DNA of 64,000 bases from Hemileia vastatrix (taxonomy: Eukaryota > Basidiomycota > Pucciniomycetes > Pucciniales > Zaghouaniaceae): contig JASXTE010000014.1 of NCBI GenBank assembly GCA_030280995.1, positions 7,809,656-7,873,655 of the forward strand, in the 5' to 3' direction. The notes beneath the pieces are model-generated. The model saw nothing but the letters and a program-made list of their open reading frames with translations. It was not told where the DNA came from and searched no databases. The translations under genes were made by a program, and so were the position numbers. Below, in pieces: positions 10,295-22,090 of this stretch (the stretch's first letter is position 1; each line of letters opens with the position of its first letter).

Positions 10295-12555
10295 TTATCT
10301 ATTGATATTATTAAAGATATATAAATTAAGGTTTTTCCAGATTTTTTCACTGCCTGGATTATTATTATCACTGTATTTTCTAAGGAGGCTAATTTTTGTT
10401 GTGAATTCTAAAAAGTTTGAAGCTGACACAAGCCGGTGGTCCTGTGGGGAAAGAAATATACCACAAACACCATCAACCAAGTAAAAAGTTAGTGAATGAT
10501 ATTTATGGTGTGCATATTCTTGATTCATCTTCTGAATAGAATCATTATGAGACTCATAAAATTTCTGCACATTTGTTGATTTATTTTTATTCCTTGAATG
10601 TTGTTGATTCTTGCTCTAAGCTTGAGATATATTTGAAGCAGCCTGTCTAGATTTGAAAATAATTATTGAAACTATGACATTGACTATTATGTTTCTAAAT
10701 TTTCACAGAGGAGTCATTGAAAAATTTGCAACAATTAAATATTATGTTGAGCTGTCAAACATATCAGGAATTTTGCTCTTCAGATGTGTAAGGCAGGCTA
10801 GAATATGTAGGTCATGATCAATAGGAAAATCTAAATTGAAGTTGGATTCTTCAGCAGGAAGGGTAGACTCTTGAGAAGTGAGATAAAGAGCTGAGGTGAC
10901 AAGGGATGCCCACAAAGAACACTGGTAAGGACTTGGGCTAACTAGTCTTGAAAGCATGCATATCATCAATGATTCAGGGTGATAAGTCACCTTAAATAGA
11001 GAAAGATTATTTGAGTTTGGTTCTTCAGCATTTCAAATTTTTTTCAAATTTTCAGAGTTCAAATTATTGGCCATCTGCAAAGTGTCAACATTGAGATAAT
11101 CCAAAGCTAAAAAAATAACAAAACAATTAGTTATCATAAAATGAATAAACAAAATTCAAGTAAGTGATACATACAGAGTTCATTAAGTTTTGTATGAATT
11201 TTTTAATGAGCAGACTTCTCCCATAGATAATTGAATTTGTGCAAAATTCCTTGTGGCTTTTCAAGAGAAATATACAAAAGTATTTCAAATAACTGATCAA
11301 TATCTGGCCATGCCCTAGGTACCTTTTGACAATTGATTCTACCTTCAAAAATTGATTAATTTCAGCTATTTGCTTCTGTAATTTTGACTTGCCAATCATT
11401 GTTGGAGTATAAGGAAGGTAATCATTAAAAGTTTTTATCGATGATGATAGAGACTGTAGGATATTTGCAATTTTTATTTTAGATTTTGAAGATACAGAAA
11501 CTAGAAGCTGTTTCATTGAACTTGAAGTATTTTTGTGTGGCTAGCTAGGTGGATCAATTTCTTCATTTTGTGTTTTCTCAACCGCATCAGCAGAATTAGC
11601 TTCATCATCTTTTTGAGTTAAAGAAGCTTCATATTTCAAATTTTCATCATCATCATCATCTTCTTCTACTTCTTCTTCATTAGAGCAAGATTCTCTATTA
11701 CTTGAAGCTTTGGTTTGATTGTGGTTTTTAGAGCTGGATTAAAAGATAACAAATAATAAATAAAAAAGTAAACAATTTGGAGATAGCTTTAAAGACTAAT
11801 ATAAAATGGTTTGCTACATTACTCATGTAAGAAATGGCATACCTTTTGGACAAATTTTGGCTAGTTTGTTTAGATTTTTGAAATTTTGCGTAAGAGGAAT
11901 CCTTTGCAGGAGGAGTTTTAGTAGCTCTGAAAAAACTAGAGCCTCTAGAAAGTCTCATTCTATTTTAACATCAAAGAATGGTCTTATCTCCCTTTTGAGA
12001 TGTTGATGCATGGCCTTCAGGGCCAGCTCTTTCATCATCATCATCTTCTTTGATGATAATGACATCATAGGGAGGAATGATACCCTTTTCATATGCAGAG
12101 TTTGAATAAGTTTTAAATAAAAAGGGTCAATAATCTATCCTACTGAGTTTAAATAAGTTAATATAAAATAATTGCTTACATTTTTCTAGTTCATCAATAT
12201 ATTCAAGCACATTGTTATATGGATTTGAACTATAAGATGGCAAAGGATTCTGGATAAGAGTTGAAAGTAGTTCTTGAGTTTTGCCTTTAGCAAATCCAAG
12301 TATCTTGCCATATTGAGATCACGTAATTTTGCTCCTTTCATTGGCAAGAGAAGGGGGTTTTGAAGACAGGCCTAAAGGTGTTTGTTTCTTGAGTTTGAAG
12401 GATTCAAATTGAGGATGCTGATGAGATATTGTCAAATAACTACTTGGTGCTAATATATTGAATATATTAATGGAAAAGAACATTTAGTGTTAGAAGATAG
12501 AAGAGATAAAGTAATAGATCTTATGAAAAGGAGGTGGCTGTTTATCACAAGGCAT
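10295..12555 (-). pseudogene. Decayed multi-exon gene of unknown family
   Basis: I do not recognise this gene. The minus strand shows several exon-like stretches with splice-like borders. They are: an amino end starting MPCDKQPPPFHK (ATG 12555); a stretch with KGKTQELLSTLIQNPLPSY ending at GTAAGC near 12180; KGIIPPYDVIIIKEDDDD; a basic piece ending at GTATGC near 11845; an acidic run of Glu/Asp around 11670; a helical piece 11516-11300; a piece with SPSPYQCSLWASLVTSALYL (10990-10742); and a last piece after a TTCCCCACAG acceptor (about 10450). In-frame stops (for example TGA in the second stretch) show it is broken. It could be a relict host gene or an orphan transposon gene; exon limits are approximate. 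Confidence 0.42.
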
Positions 12556-12629
12556 TTTAATGACTTATTACTTGAATAAAATAAAAAATTCTTATATCAA
12601 GGTAATAAAGAAATAAAAAATATATATTA

Positions 12630-12870
12630 CACGCTATGCAATATAGGGGGTGGACTTGCTAGCAAGTCCCCAACCTGAACTCAGACTGAACTCATACTAT
12701 ACTCATACTGAACTCTACTTGAAGACCCACCTAAAACTGTTCTGCTGAGTGGTGTTCATCCCTGATTGTATGGTTCCTTTTTCTATAGCTCAATTTTTGT
12801 TCAATCTGTGGTGAATTTGAGTCCAAGGTTGCGGACTTGCTAACAAGTCCTCCCCCCATATTGTGCAGTG
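12630..12870 (+). mobile_element. CACTA-like MITE, copy 1
   Basis: 241 bp with terminal inverted repeats of about 36 bp (CACxCTATGCAATATAGGGGG outer part). Inside each end is the perfect palindrome GGACTTGCTAGCAAGTCC or a near version. The interior has short ACTCATACTGA-like repeats. No coding capacity. It is inverted relative to copy 2. Confidence 0.85.
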
Positions 12871-13398
12871 AAAATTGGGATTTTATAGATTTACTAACAC
12901 AAATAAATGTGATAACCAAAAGATGATAGAAGTAAAATTGAGAAATGTTGTACAAAACAAGAGGGTTTATATATTACCAGAAGCAGGTTTTTGATAGGGG
13001 CTCTTTTGCAATGGGATCAAGCTAGCGAGCGTATTGGAAAATAGTCTGATGATAATAATGGGGTTAATAGTGAAAGGGAAGTAACTAGACATAAAAATTG
13101 GGGGCTTTAAAGTATGAAAATCAAAGAAAATGTACAATTTGCAATTTGAAAATTGCTAAGGGTAAATTTTTGAGAATGAAAAGTTAACTAATTTTAATAT
13201 TTACATTAATTTGTAAATATTGAAATCATGCAATATGACAAAGGGATCTATTATTAGAAATATTGACATATTTTTTTGTTATAAAAAAAGGGGGACAAAA
13301 AAAAAGGAAAAAGATAATTTAAAAAAACAGGATTAAAAAAGTTAACACTAAATAATATTATTTAAAATTATTAAAAAAAATTAATTAATTCTATGATA
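12871..13398. other. AT-rich spacer between the two MITEs
   Basis: About 530 bp. No gene, promoter or RNA gene is visible. Poly-A/T runs near 13280-13380. Confidence 0.6.
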
Positions 13399-13659
13399 CA
13401 CCATGCAATATGGGGGGAGGACTTGTTAGCAAGTCCGCAAACTTGGACTCAAATTCACCACAGATTGAACACACATTGAGCTATTGCCAAAGGAACCATA
13501 CAATCAGGGATGAAAACCACTCAGCAGAACAGTTTTAGGTGGGTCTTCAAGTAGAGTTCAATATGAGTTCAATATGAGTTCAGTCTGAGTTCCATCTGAG
13601 TTCTGTATGAGTTCAGGTTGGGGACTTGCTAGTAATTCCACCCCCTATATTGCATAGTG
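13399..13659 (-). mobile_element. CACTA-like MITE, copy 2 (inverted)
   Basis: 261 bp, reverse complement of copy 1, ends CACCATGCAATATGG and ...CATAGTG. Flanked by the 3-bp duplication ATA (13396-13398, 13660-13662), as expected for CACTA/EnSpm-type insertion. It contains five or six tandem GAGTTCARTMTGA units. Confidence 0.85.
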
Positions 13660-13662
13660 ATA

Positions 13663-14346
13663 GGAGCTTGTTTGGGCTTCACTGGAAGGCTGAGGCACAA
13701 ATCTAGTCTAAACTTAGTTTAAGTTAAATTTATATAATAAATCAGAAATAGAAACACTTAAGAATCTTAGCATATGGATCAAGTATATAAGTAATAAAAA
13801 TTATTGCCTTATAAATTCCAATAACAAAGTACAAAAGTCACAATTATTTGAAAGTATTTTACAGATTTGTACTAGGTTCTGTACTGTAAAAATCATTCAA
13901 AATTAATTGATGAACTTGTTCCACTGAGATAACTAAGTTGAAAATGAAAATAGATAATGGATATATGTTTCTAACTTAAGCTATTATTGAATAGGAACAG
14001 TCAAAAAAAATATAGCAGGATTAATTAGGGTATTTTTTACATTGATGTAAAACTTGGTTGATAATATAGTAAAAACATCTAAATAAGGGCTAAAAAAATT
14101 ATTAAATTAAATAGGAATATTAGGAATGGGTATGATAAAAATTACAACCAATATCTTACAAATATTGAAGGAAATAAATTACTAGTAATTGCAAAAAAAA
14201 TTGTACTTTTTTACCTTAAAATGGAAATATCAATACTTATAATATACTCAAAATTACCTACAAATAGCTAAATGTTTCCTCTTTACCAAAAGACAATAGT
14301 AAGGAATATGTAGAAAATTGATTCCATCAAACTGTTTTGAGGAAAA
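13663..14346. other. AT-rich region without features
   Basis: No gene or repeat structure recognised apart from scattered AT-rich sequence; the palindromic satellite begins at 14347. Confidence 0.55.
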
Positions 14347-15842
14347 GTGTCCAGCACAAGTTCGGCCAAACTTCTGCTGGACACTTTTACCTAAAAACAA
14401 TTTGATGCCATCAATTATCTTCATTATATGGGCTATTTTTTTTGGTTTTCCTTGCAATTTTTAGTCACTGGTCTTGATCAAAGTATCCAGCACAAGTTTG
14501 GCCAAACTTGTTCTGGGAAATTTTATGAGGAACACCCCACTTCTCTTAAATAAACATGCATCTTACAAACTTCATATTTGAAATGTGTCCAGCAGAAGTA
14601 TGGCTTAACTTGTGCTGGACACTTTGAACAAGAACAGTGACTAAGAATTGCAAGGAAAACCAATAAAAATAGCCCATATAATGAAGATAATTGATGGAAT
14701 TAAATTGTTTTTAGGTAAAAGTGTTCAACACAAGTTTTTCCATACTTGTGCTGGACACTTTTATGAGGAACACCTCTCTTCTCTTAAATAAACATGCACC
14801 TTACCAAATTCATATTGGAAATGTGTCCTGAACAAGTATGGCCAAACTTGTGCTGGACACCTTTACCCCAAAAACATTTTGATGGCATCAAATAGCTTCA
14901 TGTTATAGACTATTTTTATTTAATTTCCTTGAATTAATAAGTTACTGTCCATTCCCAAAGTGTCCAGCACAAGTTGGGCTGTACTTCTTCTGGACACTTT
15001 TATGAGGAACACCTCAATTATATTAAATAAACATGCACCTTACCATCTTCAAATTGGAAATGTGTCCAGCACAAGTTTGGCTTAACTTGTGCTGGAAACT
15101 TTGGTCATGGACAGTAACTTATTAATTCAAGGAAATTAAATAAAAATAGGCTATAACATGAAGATATTTGATTCCATCAAATTTATTTTTGGGTAAAAGT
15201 TTCCAGCACAGGTTTGGCCGTACTTGTGCTGGACACTTTTATGAGGAACACCTCACTTCTCTTAAATAAACATGTACCCTACCATCTTCAAATTGGAAAT
15301 GTTTCCAGCACAAGTACGGCGGAACTTGTGCTGGACACTTTGACCAAGACCAGTAAATAAAACTTTCAAGGAAAACCAAAAAAATAGCCCATATAATGAA
15401 AATAATTGATGGCATCAAATTTTTTTAGGTAAAAGTGTCCAGATCAAGTTTTGCTGTACTTGTGCTGGACACTATTATGAGGAACACCTCACTTCTCTTA
15501 AATAAACATGCACCCTACCATCATCAAATTGGAAATTTGTCCAGCACAAGTATGGCCAAACTTGTGCTGGACACTTTGAACAAGACCAGTGACTAAAAAT
15601 TTAAAGGAAAACCAAAAAAAAATCCCATATAATGAATATAATTGATGGCATCAAATTGTTTTTAGGTAAAATTGTCCAGCACAAGTTTGGTCATACTTTT
15701 TCTGGACACTTTTGCCCAAAACTTTTGATAGAATCAATTATCTTCAGTATGTGGGCTTTTTTTTTGGCTTTCCTTGAAATAATAAGAGACTTTCAATGGC
15801 CAGAGTGTCCAGCAGAATATTTAAAATCTACTGAAGTATGTT
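14347..15842. repeat. Palindromic satellite, about 238-bp period
   Basis: Twelve copies plus one half copy of a 38-bp near-palindrome (GTGTCCAGCACAAGTTTGGC and its reverse complement) start at 14347, 14482, 14585, 14721, 14823, 14960, 15062, 15199, 15301, 15435, 15537, 15672 and 15805. Spacing alternates between 133-137 and 102-103 bp, so the true unit is 236-239 bp. The short spacers (about 65 bp, ATGAGGAACACCTC...) all point the same way. The long spacers (about 98 bp) occur in both orientations. Open frames inside are by-products. Confidence 0.93.
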
Positions 15843-16404
15843 TATCAATTACATGTTATGAAAGCCTCTTTTATTTTATTAAGGCATGAACAATAAATAG
15901 AAACTAATAATTTTTTTGTTTTTAATGATTAATAATTTTCAATTATTGTTGTGATAAGTGAAATTTTAAAAAATTAGTTTTTCTTAAGATCCTTGTGAAC
16001 TTGAATTTCCATGGGTTGGATGCTTTAATTTTTTGTATATATTTTGTCTATTAACTATGGTAATGTATTATTGAGTGCCTTTAATTATGTTTCTATTTGT
16101 GTTAGGGATGGTGTTCACTTTCAAAAAAATTTTTACATGTACATTTAAATACTAATCATTCCTGATGTTTAGCCAATAAAAAAGACATAATAATTATTGA
16201 AAAAAAGTTATGTTAAATTGAAAATCAGAGTCTAACTCTATTCTTGTTTTAGGTTTTAATTTCATCTTGTCGTAATTATCTGAGAAGAGATTCAATTCAA
16301 TTTTTTTCAAGTTCATATATTGTGGATAAAAAAAAATTCACATTTATTTAATCAAAATATTTATTATGTCTTAAATTTTTACAAAAATATATATCTATTT
16401 TTCT
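15843..16404. other. AT-rich region, nothing recognised
   Basis: No gene, repeat or regulatory site supported. Its right edge is the truncation point of D2 pol. Confidence 0.55.
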
Positions 16405-17577
16405 ATCCTTAGAAGCTATCCTTGGTAGAGGGTAAATAACATCTACAGTGAATGTATTCAGAGCTCTATAATCACTGCATAATCTTGCCTTATCTTTTTT
16501 TCATAAGAGATTAAAACTGGTGAAATTACACAATACTTAGGTGTTGTCTCCACTTTTTAACAATACCCATTTCTAAAAAAATTTTAATGTTGTCTTCAAT
16601 GTCTTTCCTTTATTCAGGAGAATCTGGGTAAGGTTTCTTTTTCAAGCTGCCAGGAATATTATCCAGATCACAACTTAAAGAGATTTTCATCTCATGGACA
16701 TTGACCAATCCTAGTTCATTTGAACCATGAGCAAATGCCAAAGAATAAGATTTTATCAATATCAAAATATTTTTTTCTTCAATTTTTGAGAGGTGAAGAC
16801 TGAAAGAGGCTTTTTGGATTTCATTTTCCAATTAAACCACTTCAGAGGTGGTTCTTCCACCTTGCAGTTGTTCTTCTTTAGGAGCAATGGAATAAACTGA
16901 ATTTTCAGAACAAATCTTGAATTTTCTTTTCTCATTTGTGCCTATAGTGAAGCAACTATTTTCAGGATCAATTTAAATTCCAAATTTGGTCAATAAGTCA
17001 TTTCCAATAATAAACCAATCACTACAATTATTATTATCCATTAACACAAATTCACACACTGCTCTTACAAATCCATTATTACATTTAAAGAATACAGCAA
17101 TTTTACATTTTCCAATTGAATTTAATAGTGAATCAAAACCCCTTCAGTTCTTTTTCTGTACAGGTTTAAGTTTTTCTTTATACTTACTATCAAGTTTCAT
17201 TAATGTATTAATAGAATTTACACTACCTGCAGCCCCAGTGTCAAGAATGGCATTCATTTTTTTCCACATATAGTAACAGGTGCTATAATAGGTGTGATTT
17301 TTTAAGTATCATGAGATAAATCTTTAATTATTCCATCTTCCTCAATAAAAGTTAAAGATGTATCTGTTTGAGGTATTGCATAATTCAGGAACATAATATC
17401 CTGTTCTAATACATATATCTCATTTTCATCATCACTGTAAGAAATGTTACTTTTACAATCTTCACTGGATTCCACATTCTCGTCTTTATGATTACTTGGT
17501 TCAGAATCTTGTGAGTTTTCAATAAAATTTATTCATTTCTTACAAGTGTGACCTTTAGCCCAAGGTTCATTACATTT
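16405..17577 (-). pseudogene. D2 nucleocapsid, protease and start of RT, broken
   Basis: Remnant of the pol amino end. On the minus strand one reads: a zinc-knuckle remnant (KCNEPW...KGHTC, 17580-17530); an acidic linker; a protease whose catalytic region is shifted by an indel near 17250; the segment FAHGSNELGLVNVHE; the RT entry KKPYPDSPE (16831-16610); and the first RT motifs (YCVISPVLISYE, DYRALNTFTVD). It then ends at about 16405 before the polymerase active site. Several stops and frameshifts interrupt it. It matches D3 63100-64000 and B 27100-27650. Confidence 0.82.
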
Positions 17578-18087
17578 TCAACAAGTGTTATTTTCTTGTC
17601 TTTTAGGGACAAGGGGAGCTGAAGGTTTTTTCTTCTCCACTGGTAGCTTATTTGTAGTAGGTTTTACTAACTCAAAACTCTGTTTGTAATTATTATACCT
17701 GGTTTCATATTTGTGGCTCAATAGTATTTCATTGCATACATTAATAAACCCAGAAGTATCTCTGATGGTTTCAGTTTTAGCTACAATAATGTCTCTGACT
17801 GATATAGGCAATTTATATATTATTTTTTCTTTCAACTCATCATAATCCATTTTTGGGTCCATGGCTTTCATGAATTTTATTAAATTCATTAAAAATAACA
17901 TGGGTTTATCTCCAGCATTTGGATTATATCTGGCTTTCTCATACAATCTTTGTTGAGTGATTCTAAATTTTGGGTCACCAAATTGCCTTTCAATTAGTTC
18001 CTTCAATTCATTCCAGGAGTAGTTAATTCTCTCACTCAATACAGATTCAACCCATAATAAGGCTACATCTGTAAATAAAGATATCAA
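17578..18087 (-). CDS. D2 gag: capsid-like domain
   Basis: Central part of Gag, which builds the virus-like particle. It begins in LISLFTDVALLWVES and contains SWNELKELIERQFG, KARYNPNAGDKPMLFLMNL and KLPISVRDIIVAKTE, the pattern of Ty3-type retrotransposon Gag. It ends in a basic linker (KLPVEKKKPSAPLVPKRQ) before the zinc knuckle. Equivalent stretches lie at 25850-26480 (B), 33680-34130 (C) and 62450-63080 (D3). A stop separates it from the preceding coiled-coil part at about 18118. No function is expected for this fragment. Confidence 0.88.
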   Translation of the reverse strand: MISLFTDVALLWVESVLSERINYSWNELKELIERQFGDPKFRITQQRLYEKARYNPNAGDKPMLFLMNLIKFMKAMDPKMDYDELKEKIIYKLPISVRDIIVAKTETIRDTSGFINVCNEILLSHKYETRYNNYKQSFELVKPTTNKLPVEKKKPSAPLVPKRQENNTC

Positions 18088-18117
18088 TTTTGATGTAATT
18101 TCTTCATCAGGTAATTT

Positions 18118-19197
18118 TTATGAAAATTTTAAGTTATCAATTCTCTGAATGAATTGTTTCCAATCAGACTTTGAATCCCCGTCAAAAGAAGGGTACTGAT
18201 CTAACTTAGGCCAGTTCTTTTGGTTAGTTTTTGTTTCTCTAACCTGAAGAATATTGAGTAACCCACTTACTTTAGAAAGATGATAATTTATTTCATCCTT
18301 TACTGATTTTATATTCTCAGAGACCATGACACTATGTTCATGTTCAATCATTTTTTCATCATCTGAGTGTTTCATGAAATCTGGTACTATTTCCACATAA
18401 GAGGTATTATCTTTTACTTTATCAGTATTTTTTGAAATTTTGGCTATATCAATTTCTACTCTTTGTAACCTATCTTTTATTATAGGTACATGAGTTAAGG
18501 TATCATTTACATTTGAAAAAGACAATTTTACATGTCCCTCTATGGTAGCCATAATATTCTGAGAATGTTCCAATTTATTTTCTAAATTTTTAATCTCAGA
18601 GTTTAATCTTTTTTTTTCATTGGTTAATTCATTATTTGAATTTTCAATAATTTTTAACCTATTGGTTGTTGTACTCAATTATTGTGTGAGGTTTAATAAT
18701 ACACTTTCTGTATTATTGTTTGACTCTCTAGAGAATTCTTCCAATCTTTCAATTCTTAATAATAATTTGCTAATTATTTTTAATTCCATTGGATTTTCTT
18801 TTAGAAAATTTTCAATTTTTTTTATGTCCAATTCAGAAGACTAATCATCAGGTTCAAAATTTTTTTCATCTGGTTCCATTTTTATATTAATAGTATTATC
18901 CTGGTGGTCAATAAAACTATGTACATTGTCATTATTTAAAGACAAGTTTAACATGTTATTTTCAAATGAATAATTTTTTAAATCCTTATCAATTATATCC
19001 AGTAATTTCCTATCAATCTCATTACCTATAAGTAATTCATTTTTAGGATTATATAATTGATCCTGAGAAGAGGGATGGCTTACCAAGGTCTTATTCCATT
19101 TCCCCTGCCTGTCCTTTGCTTTCCCCTGTAAGGGTGACTGCTTGATCCCTGCTGTTGAGGGTTGTTGTAGTTTTGGGCATACCAGTTCCACTTCCAT
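18118..19197 (-). pseudogene. D2 gag: amino-terminal linker and coiled coil
   Basis: Part of Gag in the Gag frame (called frame G). Read on the minus strand: a Gln/Gly/Ser-rich piece that overlaps the X frame (19197-19084); LLIGNEIDRKLLDIIDKDL; a stop at 18841-18843 where D3 reads on through an acidic stretch; a leucine/asparagine-rich coiled coil (LENKLEHSQNIMATIEG, 18678-18520); a short linker; and NWPKLDQYPSFDGDSKSDW at the start of the capsid domain. D3 has the same order but with an insertion at the codons after NIMANIEG. Confidence 0.85.
19026..19083 (-). other. Intron-2-like segment of D2 (58 nt)
   Basis: Starts GTAAGC inside the codons Trp-stop of X, ends TTATAG, followed by GTAA. 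Length is identical to B, C and D3. Confidence 0.55.
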
Positions 19198-19622
19198 TTG
19201 CTCACTGTATTTTTTGGTCTTCCTCTTGGGCTGGAGGTGTTGCTGTGGAATTGTTGGGTGCCACTGTTGGTAGTTGAGCCTTTATTTCTACTAGAGCTTG
19301 AATGACTTCTATGAAACCTTGAAATTCTATTTTCTCCAGATTGTTTACCTTTTCCACTATGTTTTTTACTCTTACAGTTAAGGTGTTCAGTAGAGTTGAT
19401 AGGTAGTGAATTTGTTCTTGTAAGGTATTTCTTGTTTTCTTTATTGATACCTATTTTAAAAGCTTTTCCCTTTCCTCCAGAGAGATTTGTGGAGTGTTGC
19501 TGTTTGTGGGAAAGTCCTGGTCCTCCATTTGAATTTCCTGTAACAGGTCTTTCAGCTCTAGGTCTTAAGTCATAAGGCTTTGCCTTATTTCTCACAATAT
19601 CATTTTTGTCACACATTTTCAA
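19080..19622 (-). CDS. D2 first frame: Gag start fused to X by an indel
   Basis: The true ATG is at 19616-19614 (MCDKNDI...). Unspliced, the frame runs through the intron 1 sequence (KPYDLRPRAERPVTG). Near 19213 one T is missing compared with D3 (AAAAATACAG against AAAAATTACAG), which drops the frame into X and gives its conserved end (SKWKWNWY...HPY...IRPW, stop TAA 19082-19080). Spliced at 19595-19538, X would begin MCDKNDI then EIQMEDQD, but it meets TAG after EREKLLK. The fused reading frame is thus an accident of decay. It shows both overlapping frames in one copy. Confidence 0.7.
   Translation of the reverse strand: MKMCDKNDIVRNKAKPYDLRPRAERPVTGNSNGGPGLSHKQQHSTNLSGGKGKAFKIGINKENKKYLTRTNSLPINSTEHLNCKSKKHSGKGKQSGENRISRFHRSHSSSSRNKGSTTNSGTQQFHSNTSSPRGRPKNTVSKWKWNWYAQNYNNPQQQGSSSHPYRGKQRTGRGNGIRPW
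19538..19595 (-). other. Intron 1 of D2 (58 nt)
   Basis: GTGAGA...CTGAAAGAC...TGTTACAG, 58 nt, directly after MCDKNDI. Same place and length as in D3 (59946-60003) and B (24363-24420). Confidence 0.68.
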
Positions 19623-20140
19623 GTGGAATTTAAATCTAAATTGAAATTTGAGATCTTAAAACTTCAAATGGAGTTTTATCAGTATTAATCAATACCACTG
19701 AAGACAATTTTATTGCTTATTTGTAGGTAATTTGTGAATTTATAAGTGCCAAAAGTCAAATATGCTTTTATGTGGTCACTTGACTTAACTGGTCTATAAT
19801 ATGTAGCCATGTTTTTATATTTAAAAAAGAAAATCTGTTAGTAAGATTCTTTCTAAATAGTAAATGAATTTTACAAACCAATAAAAAGGGATTAAGAGTC
19901 CTGTAAAAAGAAAACAATTAATCAGTTTAATTGGTTATTATCTGCAAAGATCACAAATTTAATTGGTCTATTGACAGACTCCCACTAATAAAAATTTTAT
20001 GTTAAATTAGTGGTAAAATTTTTGATTTAATATCACAATTTTATTATATAACAGAGCTTCTTTTTCTGAAATCAATATATAATTGACCCCAACCTGTTGT
20101 AATTTTCCAAATTTTTTATAGGCATTTTATATACTTGTAG
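19617..20140 (-). other. D2 5' leader, inner part
   Basis: Untranslated leader between LTR and gag, homologous to 59400-59924 of D3. AT-rich, no gene. Its outer 69 bp are displaced to 39403-39471 by insertion of C at TGTAG (20136-20140). Confidence 0.82.
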
Positions 20141-21361
20141 TGTCAGCCAGGCTGTTCCAGGAGCCCAGTAAATAAACATACAAATTTATTGAAATTAAAA
20201 GAGGACATAATAATTGCAGCTTATGTATTTACATTAAATTTATATTACATAATATATTATATAAATATTTTATTTTATAAGTAAAATAAATTTTATATTA
20301 ATTTTATTATCATATAAATTAAATATACATCAATTGAATTATCATATTCCATATAAAGGGACACATTTTTATGTATTTAATAATTAATTAATTAATTACA
20401 TTTTTTATAATATAATTACATCCTTTTATTTTTCTTATATTGTAATTACATTAATTATTTAATTTAAATATGTAACTAAACCTTTTCATATAAACTATTA
20501 TCCATAATTAGTGGCGCTTTTTTGACCCTTAATTGTGTCAATGAAATATTAAAAAAATTAAAAAACTTATTTAATAAAATAGTATTCAAATTCTCAATTT
20601 AAATAAATTATTTTTTTATTTAAACTATTTATTTAATTACATAGTTAAAATAATTAATTAATTTGGCTTTACACTGAATTAAATTTGATTACATACTTTT
20701 TTGGGTCAAAAAATTTCATTTGTTTCACATAAAAACTCTGAAAATATTATGTAATACCTGTTTTAAATTATTTTTTCCCATAGTTATTATGTCACAGAGT
20801 TGTTTAGTTACTCATTATTTTAATTAACTGATTTGGGGATTTATGGTGGGAAAATTATTTTCATAATTGGGATTTGATTATTTTTTTCGTATATTTTTCT
20901 CTCAATTACTATGTTACAATTATTTTCTTTTATCTTCTTGTTTTATCTTATTTCTATTTTGTATATACTCATTTGTAGCGCTTCAGATGTCCCTTTGCCT
21001 ATAAAAAGGCCTTTGGTGAACCCCTTTTGCCGCATCACTTACTTACTCATCTTATTTTTAAATAATACATTATATTTTATTATCTGTAGTGGTGGGTCAG
21101 TTCCCTTAAATATTAAATACAATTTAAAAGGTTGCCTTAAGAATATTTAATTATTTGTTATTGATAATTGAGCAGAGAGAAAGATAAAAGACTTACTAGT
21201 ATAACCTGTCTACCCCTTGTCATCTTTTTTTTCTATTAGTCCCATTACTTTATTGTCCAGTTCTTTCTTTTTCTCTATTTTCCTGTTTCCCTTATTCTTC
21301 TCCTTGTTCTTCTTCTTCTTCCTTTTCCCTTTTCACCTTCTTCTAGACAAGCCGGCCGACA
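20141..21361 (+). repeat. 5' LTR of C
   Basis: 1221 bp, the same length as the 3' LTR with scattered substitutions. TATAAAAA promoter at 21000-21007. The open frame 20911-21150 is a by-product, repeated in the 3' LTR. Confidence 0.95.
21000..21007 (+). promoter_or_regulatory. TATA box, C 5' LTR
   Basis: TTGCCTATAAAAAGGCCTTT; the same core (GCCTATAAAAGGCCT) is in the B LTR, so the promoter is shared between families. Confidence 0.7.
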
Positions 21362-22090
21362 ATTGAGGGCCTTTCCATACAACGACGATTGAGTGGGCGA
21401 ACCTATGGATGAACAACAAAACGCACAGACCACCTTGCACAAAAAAGAAACTTTTTCCGTGAGCGTGAATTGAACTGGGAATCTTATTACTAGGTTTACA
21501 TATATTTAAAAAGTTATATACTTTGTAGCTGATTTAACGATCACTATTGTAAGTTGACCTTTGCTCCTATCAACTCTTATATTAGATGTTTTACTGCAAT
21601 AACAGTTATTGTGGCCTTGTGCTGAGTCACTGAGTGTAAGTGTTCAATATATTTTTAATTTTTTTTCCTAGTTGATTATTATAGAGTGTTAATACCTCTT
21701 AGTCATAGAAGAATTTCACAAATATTAATACTAAAATTTAAATTATTAAATTAACTTTTATTATTATTAATTTTGTTGATTTTTGGTTGACTATAATAGT
21801 ACTCTGTACTTAGTCCCAGTAATTTCCATATACAAATTTGGTAATTTTATTGTTGGTTGAATTTAAAACTTAATTGTTTAGTCCCAATATATATATTCTT
21901 ATATAATTGTCTTTATTTGATTATATTGAATAAATACTTTATATTTAAAATATTTTGCATTTCTTTTTAAATAAAAATATTTTGATATAAATTTTTTTTA
22001 TTTTGGTCTCATAAAACTAAAAAAATAATTATTATAAGGAATTATTTAATTAATCTTCCCACTTACATCACTAGTAAGTTGACTGAGAGC
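21362..22090 (+). other. 5' leader of C
   Basis: 729 bp without a gene. It opens ATTGAGGGCCTTTCC, matching the post-LTR sequence of B (23108) and D3 (59339), a candidate primer-binding region. At about 21460-21490 (minus strand) is a B-box-like AGTTCAATTC followed by CACGCTCACGG, also found in B. TTGACT...AGTCC motifs are scattered near 21670 and 21787. Confidence 0.6.

Noticed and set aside
14347..15842. Regularly spaced palindromes as a CRISPR array
   Set aside because: Spacers are themselves repeated, partly inverted, 65 and 98 bp long, and the genome is eukaryotic. It is a satellite.
19080..19622. D2 frame of 180 residues as the native Gag start
   Set aside because: D3 shows two separate overlapping frames; the D2 fusion comes from one missing T near 19213.
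20911..21150. 79-residue open frame in the C LTR as a gene
   Set aside because: It recurs as part of the other LTR (38952) and covers the promoter; a composition by-product.
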